NCBI GenBank assembly: GCA_946811185.2
Contig: OX328107.1
Span: 23,395,587-23,459,586 of the forward strand
Reading direction: 5' to 3'
Source: Hippopus hippopus
Lineage: Eukaryota; Mollusca; Bivalvia; Cardiida; Cardiidae
DNA: 64,000 bases
The position numbers were made by a program, and so were the translations under genes. This document shows positions 12,501-24,908 of this stretch, piece by piece (position 1 is the stretch's first letter; every line of letters begins with the position of its first letter). The notes under the pieces are model-generated. The model made no database searches, had not been told where the DNA came from, and saw only the letters and a list, made by a program, of their open reading frames with translations.

Positions 12501-15500
12501 CTGTGTACCCCAGCCTACCAGAATTCCTAAAATAATTACTACCCGTTCATTGACAATTCATGTCATTTAAGCTCAGTCTGACAATTTGTCTGCAAATGCA
12601 TTTGATATGGGCAAGTTTTACATTTTGTCATTGTGAAAAGAACTTCTTTTCTCAAATTGTTTTCTAACCTTGAAAGAGAAAATTGCATTATATTAGCCAC
12701 CTTTTATTTGTCATCCAAGGCGGTCTCAAATGGACTGGTCTAAAAATTTGCCATCTAACATATAGAAAGCTGAGTCCTGCTAGGGCTTGTGTTCACCGAC
12801 CATTCTTAAAAGCCTTCGTAGTCTTATTCTCCAAGATTTTCTGAATTCAAAAGTAACACAACTTCTGATTGGTTAAACCAAATGGTTAAGCCTATCAGGA
12901 GTTGTGTTACTTTTAAACTTAGAAAATTCTGGTCTTAAGAATGGTTAACCCTTTACCAAACAATCCCTGGTTTTTACGACCCTGAGATAGAAGCCTTTTG
13001 AAAACATTTTGGGAAAAGGAGAAAATGCTGGTAACCAGCATTTTCTCCTTTTCCCACAATGTTTTCTACCCTGCTGGAAACAAATTTCAATTTTTGTGTT
13101 ACGTTTATTTTGTTGTCTGCACATGCTTTCAATTTGGACCAGTCTAAATTTTGTCGTTTGGTAAAGAGTTAATGTATTTGCCTTTTTTCACCTCATTTCC
13201 TCCTCTTTAGTAAGACAAATACATGTAGCATAATTTCAGTACTATTTGGTTTGTCTGCTGCTCCTGCTTTTCAGTCTGGGCAAGCCTCAGATTTTGTTGT
13301 CTAGTAAGGAGTTAAATAAAAGGAACAGGGGCATAGAAACTGGATGCTGGACATGATTTTAGTTTAAAGATTATTTTACATTGATTGAAAAACGAGATCT
13401 TGCAGCTTATACTAAAGTCTTTCGATTCTGCTTCCTTAAAATGCTTGTTACTGTTGAACAATATGAAGCATATGACTTTTAACTCTTTGCCTAGTGGCTC
13501 AGTTGGTCACATACAGGGCTTGAAATAAGAGCCTGTGGTTCAAACTCCCAGCTTTCCAAATTTTTTTCCACGTATTGATGATAGTCAATGCCATTGGATT
13601 CATTCCTCTCTCACTGGTGGTAGTTGTTTTGAAGCTGGTTGTTTGGGAAAGCAGCCTCTGGCTTGAGAAAAAATTGTACAAAGTATGGTAAAAAGAAACT
13701 GCAGGAAAGCGTGGATAGGTGCTCTGGCCCCTCTGATATAACTCAGTCTAAAATAATGTTGAATACACCGTATAATCAATCATTTATATTTCAGACCGTG
13801 TCAGTGATTTCAAGAAGAGAAAGGGTTCCTTGTCAACAGGATCTTCCTATTCATCTTCATTGTACTCATCCTCTTCACTTGGAAGTGGTGGATATAGTAG
13901 CAGCTATTCGTCAGGTTATTCATCTCGCTCAGCCCGTCGAACATCACGTTCCAATTATGACTCCATATCCTCATCGTCTTACTCTAATAAAACCTCTAGA
14001 TCTTCAAGAAATTTCGTGGAGGAAAGTAGCTCAGTAACATCGAGACGTACACGACGTAGTGAGTCCCTGTCTTAATATATCGTAACACTCTTAGTGAATG
14101 TTGTATCTAGAAAACTTCTTCACTGCTACTACTAGTACCACTGAAAGTATCAGCTACCACCACTAACACGTTGCAAGAATGTTATTAACGATGTAAACAA
14201 ACGCAAGCAATTAATACAGATACATAGTGAATGAATGATCTTTATTTTATAATGTGACAAGTAGTAGCGACTATCACAGAGCTGACTGGATGTATGGGAA
14301 TGTGATCATTATATACAGTTTAACAGTGTTATGATTATATAGAGATACACACTTAAGAATGTTGTGTTGTAATCATTATATCAAGCTGATTTATGAAGTT
14401 TGGAGTCAATATGAATATATGTCTTAACCCTTAGAGCATCAAATAAGCCCAACAGGCATTTTAAGTCTAGAATTAAAACTAAGATGAGCAGTTACAAGGT
14501 TGCCTTTGTCCAGAATGTCTCAGCAAAGTGGGATGTGAAGATCAAAGACCAGGCTGCTATTTTTGTGCAGTCTGGGTTCGTATTCACCAACCATTCTTAA
14601 GAACATTCTTATTCTTGTTCTACAAGATTTTTTAAATTTGAAAGTAACACAACTTCTGATTGGCTTAACAAAACTGTTTACTCGATCAGAAGTTTTGTTA
14701 TTTTAGAATTTAGAAAATTCTGGAGAATAAGGCTAAAAACGTTGCTAAGAATGTTTGGTGAAAATGTACCCTGGTCTTTATCTTCACTGGCTGCAAAGGC
14801 ACCTAAACCAATGAAAACATCCTAAGGGTTAAGTCTTTTTCTGGCAAACATAAAAACCTGACCTCGTTCTTGGGGTACTTGGTCTATAAATAATTTACAG
14901 TTTATTTTTTCTATCACTTGATGGAAAGACACGCTTTTGGAATTTTACTGATTGGTAAGATTAAAAAAGGATGTCAGTTTGTGGAACTGTGACATGTAAG
15001 AGCCATATTTAGCTTTGTGTCATCCTACAATAGTGTACAAAGATTCTACCATTTGGATGAACTTTACTCTTTATCAAAGCAAAATGGAGTTCTAGATGTT
15101 GACTATTGCTCAATAGATTATAACATACAGGATATGTGTAGCCGTTATCTTTAAAGAGTCAGTCAACATTTATATATGGACTCTTCTATTTATTCATATT
15201 AGAGTTAAACAGCTACTGAGATTTTAATGTGTGCAATAAAAAGTGGCCGGTAGCTATCAGTTTTATTTCCTTGAAGGTTAAATGATTTCAAGTAAATACA
15301 AAACATGTTGGTCACAGGTGTGAATAAAAGTAATAAATTTGAAGGCAAATGTTTTGTCCTTGAAGCAGGTGGTCTTGTTCATTATTGATGGACGGTTTTA
15401 ATATCATTTTCAGGGAGATGTCACGTGGTAAACTATAATATCTAAATTTTTCCTCCTACAGACAATTGTTTATTGTCTAGCATCAAACAATTTTTGAGAC

Positions 15501-18500
15501 CATCGTGGCAAAAGTTGCCAACTCATCTACTGCAAAATTGTTTAAGAACGTAATGAGGAAACAAAGAAAGGTGTCCATCGATAGATAATGATAAAAATGA
15601 ACTTTTCTCTTGTAACGAAAATCTATGGTATTTTGACCCTAGAAACATTTATTTGATCAAAAAACATTTTTCTTTATAGATAGAATCTTTCATATTTTTA
15701 TAAATGTTTGTTTTTAGAGTGTTTGTAAATAAATAAAAATTATTAACTGTTTGTGCGCCAGGTACACAAATTTTATGTTTTAATCAAATTTGATGCTTAA
15801 GATAAGTTTTAAGATATGGAGGTTTAATCTTAAGGTTTCGAGATAATTTTTTGAAAAAAGAGAGAGGATTATTTAAAATAGGCTGCAGTATGCAATGCAA
15901 GTAGTGCTGCAATTTAACTGTAAATAACATATAAAGGTGTTGACTTTTTTCTCTTTTTAACTCTGTGATAATGTGTATTTTCCCTTTTGCTTTAGTCGGA
16001 ATGAAGGCTTTTTTTTTAAATTGATTGAATGACATTTATGTGATCTGTGCTCTGTATGATCGTTGTTTAGATAGTGTATATATATGTGACAACAAAATTT
16101 ATTTATGATAGATACATATACTTTGTGTTACACATAAAGTTTAACCTGCCATCAAACAAAGTGACTCAAAACAGAAATACAAATTTTGAGAGAGGAAAAT
16201 GCTTTTTGTGTATCGAAACGGAAAGGGGAAAGTTTCACTTACATAGAAAAGACTTCCACAATTTTTTCGAATCTGACAGTTGCATAGATGGCATCTCAAT
16301 TTTGTTTGGTGACTGGTCAAAGCAGTGTACATGTAATTTGTAAATTTAAATGTTGCAATAATTTGTGAAAGAAAAGTGGCCACGCATATAGGGGAATATG
16401 TAATATTTTTTCGTATTTATGTTTATCGCTATGATTCAACTCTGTAATAAATTGCCTGTGGAAGTGGATTCTTTAGTTCTTGGTGGAGAATCCATGAAAT
16501 TAGGTGATTGTTGAAATCTGTTGATCGGCTTTTCTGAGTCATTTGAAGCATCAAAGACTTGCAGATGCTTACCTTTATCTTTTAACGAATGAATAAATTT
16601 ACTTTTTTGGAAGAAAATTAAACAACTTTAAGGGAACTTTGGCTACAGTAGTTATGACAATAAATTGCAAAGAAGATCAAAGAGCATGGAACATGTAGTC
16701 GGAGTTTGATTAATACCATCTACAGCTTAGAGCCAAATGTTATCCATAAGGGTATTGATGGTTACATGGTAGCTAGGCATGTTGCCGGGTGTGCAAGGAT
16801 CGACGATTTCTGGTAATAGATGCAAATATTCCTTATGAATAAAGTTTTTAGTAAATCGTCACGGCGATTTGCCCAAATGCGTTGTGTATTATAGTGGTGA
16901 TCATTTCATATTCTGGAACATTTGTTAAGAGTTCAGCAAGTTTCTCGTTGTTTAGTGCTTATATTAGTATGTTTCGGCTTGAATACTCTGTTACAGTAAC
17001 TTGTAACAAAGGGGTTTTTCGAGTGCCAGTCCTTACCCAATTCTAATAAACATGTGCAATACTTATATACATGTATGCTCTGTCATTGATAATAATTTAT
17101 TTGTTTGCAGTGTGTGACACATTGTTTCGATTCAATAAATTATTTAAAGCCCTTAATTTGATTTTACTATCTTTTAGCTCACCTGAGGAGAAAGTGCTTA
17201 AAGATAAGGTATTATGAACGGTCTTTGTCCGTCCCCTGTTGTGCATGAGCCATCGACTTAAGTTGAAAAGAATTTTTCATCTAGAGCTGCTGGACAAATC
17301 TTGAAATAATATTACAGCAATGTTCCTCAGTTGAACCTGCAACAACAACAACAACAACAAAAAATCCAAAACTGTTCAGCTCTGCAGAATAAATTGCCAC
17401 CAGAGCTTGAAATGAAAAAACCTTCAACCGATTTCTCCTAAATCTGTGTAAGGATTTTTGAATCCGTTAAAGGATTTTAAACACTGTTCCATACAATGGT
17501 TTCTGGGAGAACCCTGCACAAAAATAATTCAAACCGTCCTTTGAACAAGATATCACAAGAGCTAATTTAAAATGACTTTTTCCCAAAAAGCAGTGGAGTA
17601 GTTATGAATTTATTCACAAAAATGTGCCATTGCTTACTGCACTCAGATTGTTAAAAATGTTCATTCCACTGAACAAGGTCACCATTAGAGTTAAAAATAG
17701 AAGTACCTTTAACACTTTCTCAACACCCTCCTCAGACCCCCCTCCCCACCACCAAACCGGCCCAAAAGAAAACATAGTGAATAATTTTCTTGAGTTTGCA
17801 ATAATTCTTCAGGAATGTTTCTCAAACGGCTTTATACTAAAATTGCGGATACCTTTCAGCTGAACCAAATATAAGTAGTGGAACAGAGTACAATTTTTAT
17901 CAGGTAAGTGATAAAGAAAAATCATTGCGCTCTTGATAGCTCGGCTGTTTTAGAGGAAAACTTTCAGGTATTATAGCCCTGTCGTAATCGTTGTAGAAAA
18001 ACTTTGACATTTTATCAATCTCTTGTCATTATTGAAGATATTTACTTTAAACTGGGACTATCTGTTGTTAACTACCAAAAGGGGTATCTATACAACAGGG
18101 GCAGATAATCATCTAAATATTTTTGACACCGTTATGCCCTTTTTTCGACTTAGAATTTTCAATGAAAATCAAGCAACTGCAGCCAAGCGTTGGAACCTGC
18201 ATGCAGAGCTCTTCCTTTTTTAGTTCACCTGAGCAAAAAGTGCTCAAGGTGAGTTTTTGTGATCGTGCTGTGTCCATCATCCGTCGTGCGTTATGTTCGT
18301 CAGTATTTACCTTATGTGCACTCTAGACGCCACATTTTTCAGTTATTTATTCATGAAACTTGGTTAGAACGTTTGCACACCACATTTTCTGCCTTATACT
18401 GTAAAAACATTATCAGAATGTTTGCCTTGATGATGTCTTGGACAAGTTCGAAATTGGATCACGTCAGGTCAAAGAGAGTTCACTGGGCTAACCTGAGAAA

Positions 18501-21500
18501 AACCTTAAGTGCACTCTAGAGGCCAAATTTTCAGTCCGATACCCTTGAAACTTGGTCAGAATGTTTGTCTTGATGATATCTCGGACAATTTCCAAATTGG
18601 ATTATATCGGGTAAAAAAGTAGGTCACAGGGTCCAATCTTCCAAAAACCTTGCGTGCACTGTAGAGGCCATATTTTCAGCATGAAATTCATGAAACTTGA
18701 AGTAAATGTTTGTCGTGTTGATATCTCGGACAAGTTTAAAATTGGGTCACGTCGGATCAAAAAGGTCATGAAACTTGATACTCATGAAACTTGGTCAGAG
18801 ATTTGTCTTAACGACGTCTTGGACAGGTTCAAAATTGGACCATGTCGGGTCAAAAAAATAGGTTACGGGGACTCGACCAAATCTGAGAAAAACCTTGTGT
18901 GCATTCTAGAGGTCACATTTTCAGCCTTATACTCATGAAACTTGGTCTAAAAGTTTGTCTTGGTGATATATTGGACAATTTAAACATTGGGTCATGTCGG
19001 GTCAAAAAGGGGGTAACTGTGGCAAATCGTAGAAAAACCATCTGTGCACTCTAGAGGCCACATTTTCAGCCTGATATTCATGAAATTTGGTCAGAATGTT
19101 TGTCTTGATATCTCAGACAAATTTAAAATTGGGTCAAGTTAGATCAAAAAAGAGGTCACTGGGGGCAAATCTTGAGGAAAAAACCTTTTGTGCACTATAT
19201 AGGCCGCAATTTCAACCTGATACTTTTGAAACTTGACCAGAATGTACGTCTTGATGATATCTCGGACAAGTTTGAAATTGGGTTATGACGGGTTAAAAGT
19301 AGGTCACATGGTCAAATCTTAGAAAAGCCTTGTGTGTACTGTAGAGGCCACATTTTCAGCCTGATATTCATGAAACGTGGTCAAAATGTTTGTCTTGATG
19401 ACATCTTGGACAGGTTTGAAATGGGGCCACGTCAGGTCAAAATGGACGTCACTGGTTCAGATCTTAGAAAAACCGTGTGTACACCGTCGAGGCCACATTT
19501 TCAGCCTGATACTCATGAATCTTGGTCAGAAAGTTTGGATGATGTTTTGGACAGGTTTAAAATTGGGTCATGTCCGGTCAAACAAGGAGGTTACTCGGTC
19601 AAATCTTAGAAAACCTTGTGTGAATTCTAGAGGCCACATTTTCAGCCTTATACTCATGAAACTTAGTCTGAAAGGTTGTCTTGATGATATCTTGGACAAG
19701 TTTGAAATTGGGTCACGTCAGGTAAAAAAGGAGGTAACTGGGGCAAATCTTATATAAAGTTTGTGTGCACTCTAGAGACCGCATTTACCGTCTGATACTC
19801 ATGAAACTTGGTCAGAATGTTTGTCTTGCTGATATCTTGGACAAGTACGAAGTTAGGTCACGTCAGGTCAAAAAGTAGGCCACTGGGCCAAATCTCCGAA
19901 AAACCGTGCACCGTAGAGGCCACAATTTCAGTTTGATACTCATGAAACTTATTCAGAATAAGTTGTCTTGATGTTGTCTTGGGCAGGTTCGAATTTGGGT
20001 CATGTCGGGTCAAGAAATAGGTCACTTCGCCAAATCTGAGCAAAAAACCTTGTGTGCTTTCTAGAGGCCACATTTTCAGCCTGATATTAATGAAACTTGG
20101 TCAGAAAGTTTGTCTTGATAATATCTTGGACAATTTAAGAATTGGGTCACGTCAGGTCAAAAAGGACGTCACTAGAGGAAATCTTAGAAAAACCTTTTGT
20201 TCTCTTTAGCTGCAACATTTTCAGCCCAATAGACATGAAACTAGATCAGAAAGGTTGTCTTTATGAAATCTTAGACAAGTTTGAAATTGTGTCACAACAG
20301 ATCAAAAAGTAGGTCACTGGGCCAAGTCATAGAAAAAGCTTGTGTGCAGTCTAGAGGCCACATTTTCAGTCTTGATACTCATCAAACAATATCAGAATGT
20401 TTGTTTTGACGATATCTCTGACAAGTTCAAATGTAGGTCAAATAGGTAAAAAAGTATGTCACTTACACGCATGCATTTTACATCACTAAAACCAGGAACT
20501 TTTCAGCTTTATCAACCATAGATGACTTTACTCAGGGGAGCGCTTTTGTGCCAATGGACATTTTCTTGTCATCTACGAGTAATTCACTGTTACATGGTTT
20601 ATTGCATCTGCCTCAGCCATGGGTACAGTTTTATGCGCCATTAAACTTAAGTCGACCTCAAAGTCACATCTCCGTGAGTGAGAATCGAACAGTTTCCTAA
20701 CGTAACCAACGCTATCGCTTGGGATCAAAGCAGTATTGTTCGGATTACAAATCCGTCGCCTCACAGGAGCGCAGTCGGGAATGCAATAGAGAGAAAGCCC
20801 AATTTGTTTCAGTGTTTACGTCGTCTTTTTTGACACTTAACATGCTAATTAAGTTACATAGAACTTTGAAGCCGAAAGTAAAAACCCAAATGTTGTTATT
20901 TCAAAGTCACTGTTAAGGAAATATTTTCTTAACGGAGAGTGTCGATCCAAGATTAGACTGCACGTTCTGTGCAGTCCGATCTTGGTCTACAATGTTCGCA
21001 AAAGGTCACGCTTAGCTGCTAAGGGTTAACTCCGTTTTTTTAAAAAGAAAACCCTAACAATTGTTATAGCCCTGTAGGCTGCGTCGTGCGAAACCTTTGA
21101 CATTTTCGTAGATTTTTGTTACAACTGAAAATATTAAGCTTTGGCTAGTTGATGCATATCGAATGTGGAACTTATTCAACAAGGGCAAGTAACGCTGAAT
21201 AGTTTTTACACGGTTGTGTCCCTTCCTCAGTTCAGAATTTTTCATAAAAAAGGAACAACCGAGAGTTGGCATTCTCATGCCAAGCTCTTCTTAATTTTTT
21301 TTTTTTTTTTTTTTTAGTTTCGCCGTTTTTCTTCGTGAGAAATTTGTTAGCACACAAAGAAGGAAAGGGTTTTCGTTTTATTCATGTACATGTAGATCAA
21401 GACCAGGCCGCACTAAATATGTAGTCTGATCTTTGATTGACACTGTCCACTATTCTGTGATACCCAGGACAAAAGCAACCTCGAAATTGCTATTATTTGA

Positions 21501-24500
21501 GTCTTATTTCTAGACTGAAAGGGTGATTTGTGTTTTTTCGGCACTGTAAGGGTTTGTTAACTCTTTAGCACACAGTCCCAACTTCTAACGACCCTGAAAA
21601 AAAAAAAAAGAAAGCTTTTGAAAACATTGTAGAAAAAGAAGAAAATGCTGGTAACCAGCATTTTCTCCTTTTCCTACAATGTTTTCTACCCTTCTCCATT
21701 CTAATTTCATTTTTTGAGATGCATCTATTTTGTTGTCTGCAAATGCTTTCAATTTGGAGAAGCCAAAACTTTTTTCTTAGTAAAGGGTTAATCGATCAAT
21801 ATTGAAGCCTCGGCTTTCCGCCTTGCTACACGTTTGGCCTTAACCTACCAAGCCACTGGGGAGCACGGAGAGCTTATCGAAATTGACAATATGATGTACT
21901 CTATTTTATTGAATAAGATCTGGCCGAAAGCTATATCTAATCTCATTAGCCAACATCTTCGCAGATCTCTCGACCTCTCACTGAATTATTGTCTTCCAAA
22001 ATTAACCCTTTACCAGATCATCCCGTGCTTTCTTGACCCTGAAGAAGAATGCTTTTTGAAAACATTGTGGGGAGCAGGAGAAAATGCCGGTTGCCAGCAC
22101 TTTCTCCTTACCCCAGTGTTGGATTCGACGGCAGTTTCTATAGATAAATTACATGGTTTTAGGGCTTCACGTTTAAATTGTCGTCTGAAAATGCTTTTAA
22201 ATTGAATACATCCAACTTTTATTGTCTTGTGGGAGTTAACCCTTACTTTGACTGCCACACGACTGGGAAGGAGAATTTCGGTGAGCATTTAAAGACCAAA
22301 ATGGCCAAAAGTAAGCAAATACGGGTGTTAAAATGCATGTTATTTAAATCGCTACGGTCTGTTAGGTTTCTCATCAGCACCGGGACTGCCTAGGCAAATT
22401 TTTTGACAGTCTGGCACGGCAACCCCGGCGATCACGGTCTGATAAGTTTGCTTATTCCGTACTTCTGCGTTGTATTACGTCAATCCCGTTTTGTCCACGG
22501 TTGTCAGAAACGTGGCTGCCGGAAACGTGGTGTAAACGTAGGGCTCCCTCCACGGCTTGTCACGGATACCGTGCGGTACCGTAAAGAGATTTCACTAAAC
22601 TTGGTAATGGAGAAAAAAACGAACAAAATCTCATGGCACACCACGTTTCGGACAAACGGGGCTGCCGGGAACATGGTGTAAACGTAGGCTTAGTACGCGC
22701 TATTTGCTCAGCTTTGATAACCAGCATTTTCTCACTGTCCAACAATTTTTTTCTACCTACAAATCCAGTCATCAGAGCTGTATTAGCTTTCATTGTGTCG
22801 CCTTCTAATGCATTCACTTCTACTTCTAAATACCTGTTCTCAGGTAAATAATTAAACAGCATTTTTTGATTGGGGAGCTTACTTTAACGCTCCCAAGATT
22901 AGAACCATTTTTAACTCACCTGAGCAGGGACTGTTTAAAGTTCAGCTTGGTAAACGGTCTGTTTCCATTGTTCGTACATGCGTACGTATCTCATCAGCTT
23001 TTACCTTAACTTACTTTTACGATAGTGCTTGATGAATTTTGAAGCGACTTTACAGGACGGTTCTTTTGGGTACCCTACACCAAAATTGTTCAAACCGTTT
23101 CGATCCGCTTTGAAATAACCGCAAGAACTGAAAATACTAAGCCCGTACACTTTTTTTTCTCCTAGACCAATTAACCAGATATGAAAATAGAAATACCTAT
23201 AAACTGCTTCTCTTAAACATGTTCAATGATTTTATGATGTTTCAGGAATGTTCCGTGGCTGAACCTGCACCAAAATTGTTCAAACCGTTCATGTTTGACT
23301 AATAAAATTATTGCCAGTTTTAAAGATGATAAATAGAGGATAATCAGCTGGTTGTGTGTGATATTAAAAATCTGTCACTCGAATGGGATGTGATGCGGTT
23401 GAAAAACGAGTCCGAAGAACGAGTTTTTTAACCGCATCAAACCCCATTCGACTGACAGATTTTTTAATATCACACACAACCAGTTGATTATTCTATTTAT
23501 CATACTCCTAACCCACTTTTTCTTTCCTAACAATTATCAAGAACGGGACAATGGGAGCAATAAAGGAAAAAAAGTAGTTCCGGCAAAACATTCTAAAACT
23601 ATATCGTCACTAGTGATGATACCATAATTATCATCAATGTGGAAAATAATAATGCATTGAGAAATCCCAATAATTCACAGATAGGAGTATAATGGAATTA
23701 TTTTAAACAATTTCTTCTCCTTAACCGTTTTAATTCAGGTTCTAGGGAGTGTTCCCTATGTGATCGAGCACCATAGTTTCTAAAACTATCCTGCTACACT
23801 GAACAAGATAGCCACATAGCTAAAAGTAGAAAAGCCTTTAAATTGCATTTTCCACTTTAATGAACTTGATCTAATTTGACACGTACCCGACCTGCATGAA
23901 CAATTCAACTTTGCCGAACAAGATGGCTCCTACAGCTACGATCAGAAAAAAACAACAACTCTTAACATGATTTCTCTTCTTGAATCCGTTGAAAGATTTT
24001 GAAGTATTTCACAGAAGCGTTCTCTTGACAACCCTGTCCTATTTAAACGTTCCACAGAACACCTTTTTCACTTAAACAGGTGCAGGAAAAGTGTAATTAT
24101 TTTTCAGGTAAATTCACTAGGTGGTTCTTCACAAGAACAGCACAAACTTTTTTTTCACGCACAGCTAAAGTAGAACAGGGAATTCGCTTTCAGTTATTGT
24201 TGTACAGTTTCGATCCTCTGTTTGACAAATGGCCATTTTGGCACTGTTGTTTTCATTTCTTCATCAGTAAAATTCTCTCTTTCCAGGTGTGATACTATTT
24301 CGGCTTTAGATTTACCCATAATGAAAGCATTTGGGTCATGCTCTGAGAAAAGGGGGTTTAATGCATCTGCAAAAAAGTTTCGACCCAGGTCAGACTGCGC
24401 AATCCGCGCAGGCTGACCTGGGTCAAAATCTTTCTCTATTGGTCAATTTTCTGCATGCCAAAGGACCGGTTCACCTCATGATTAGGTCGATTGTTGGGCA

Positions 24501-24872
24501 AAATGGATTTTATGGATCCAGAATTGTATGATGACTTACTTACTTGGTATAATGCATCATGGAGATGTATCAAATCCCCTTTACCAAAATGCGGCTCATT
24601 TTGGGACGCCATTTTGTATCGCACAAAATGAAAGTCGTCTTTGAAAGAGTAGACATTGTGTGAAAAGAGCAAAATGCTGTTTAATGGCTTGACGAAAACA
24701 AACGTTATTTCAGACGAATATGTAACACCAAGCTTCTCTGATGACCTTGAACCCGTGACATTGACCGAAGGGGATAGACTTGTTTTAAGGTGCAATGTTA
24801 CTGGCACACCCGACCCGGAAGTCACGTGGCTTTTTGATAATAAGGTATTCTTTCTTTCTTTCTGTCTGTCTG

Positions 24873-24908
<36 letters not shown>

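Noticed and set aside
13639..14037. 132-codon open frame overlapping the Ser-rich exon
   Set aside because: It is a different frame of the same DNA, starts in the intron, and its C-terminal half is a frame shadow of the Ser-rich coding sequence.
18300..20470. Possible CRISPR-like regular repeat
   Set aside because: Units are 145 bp, degenerate and have no unique spacers; the genome is eukaryotic.
20690..20775. Minus-strand tRNA-Thr-like anticodon arm
   Set aside because: No complete cloverleaf or acceptor stem could be drawn; treated as SINE head or relic.
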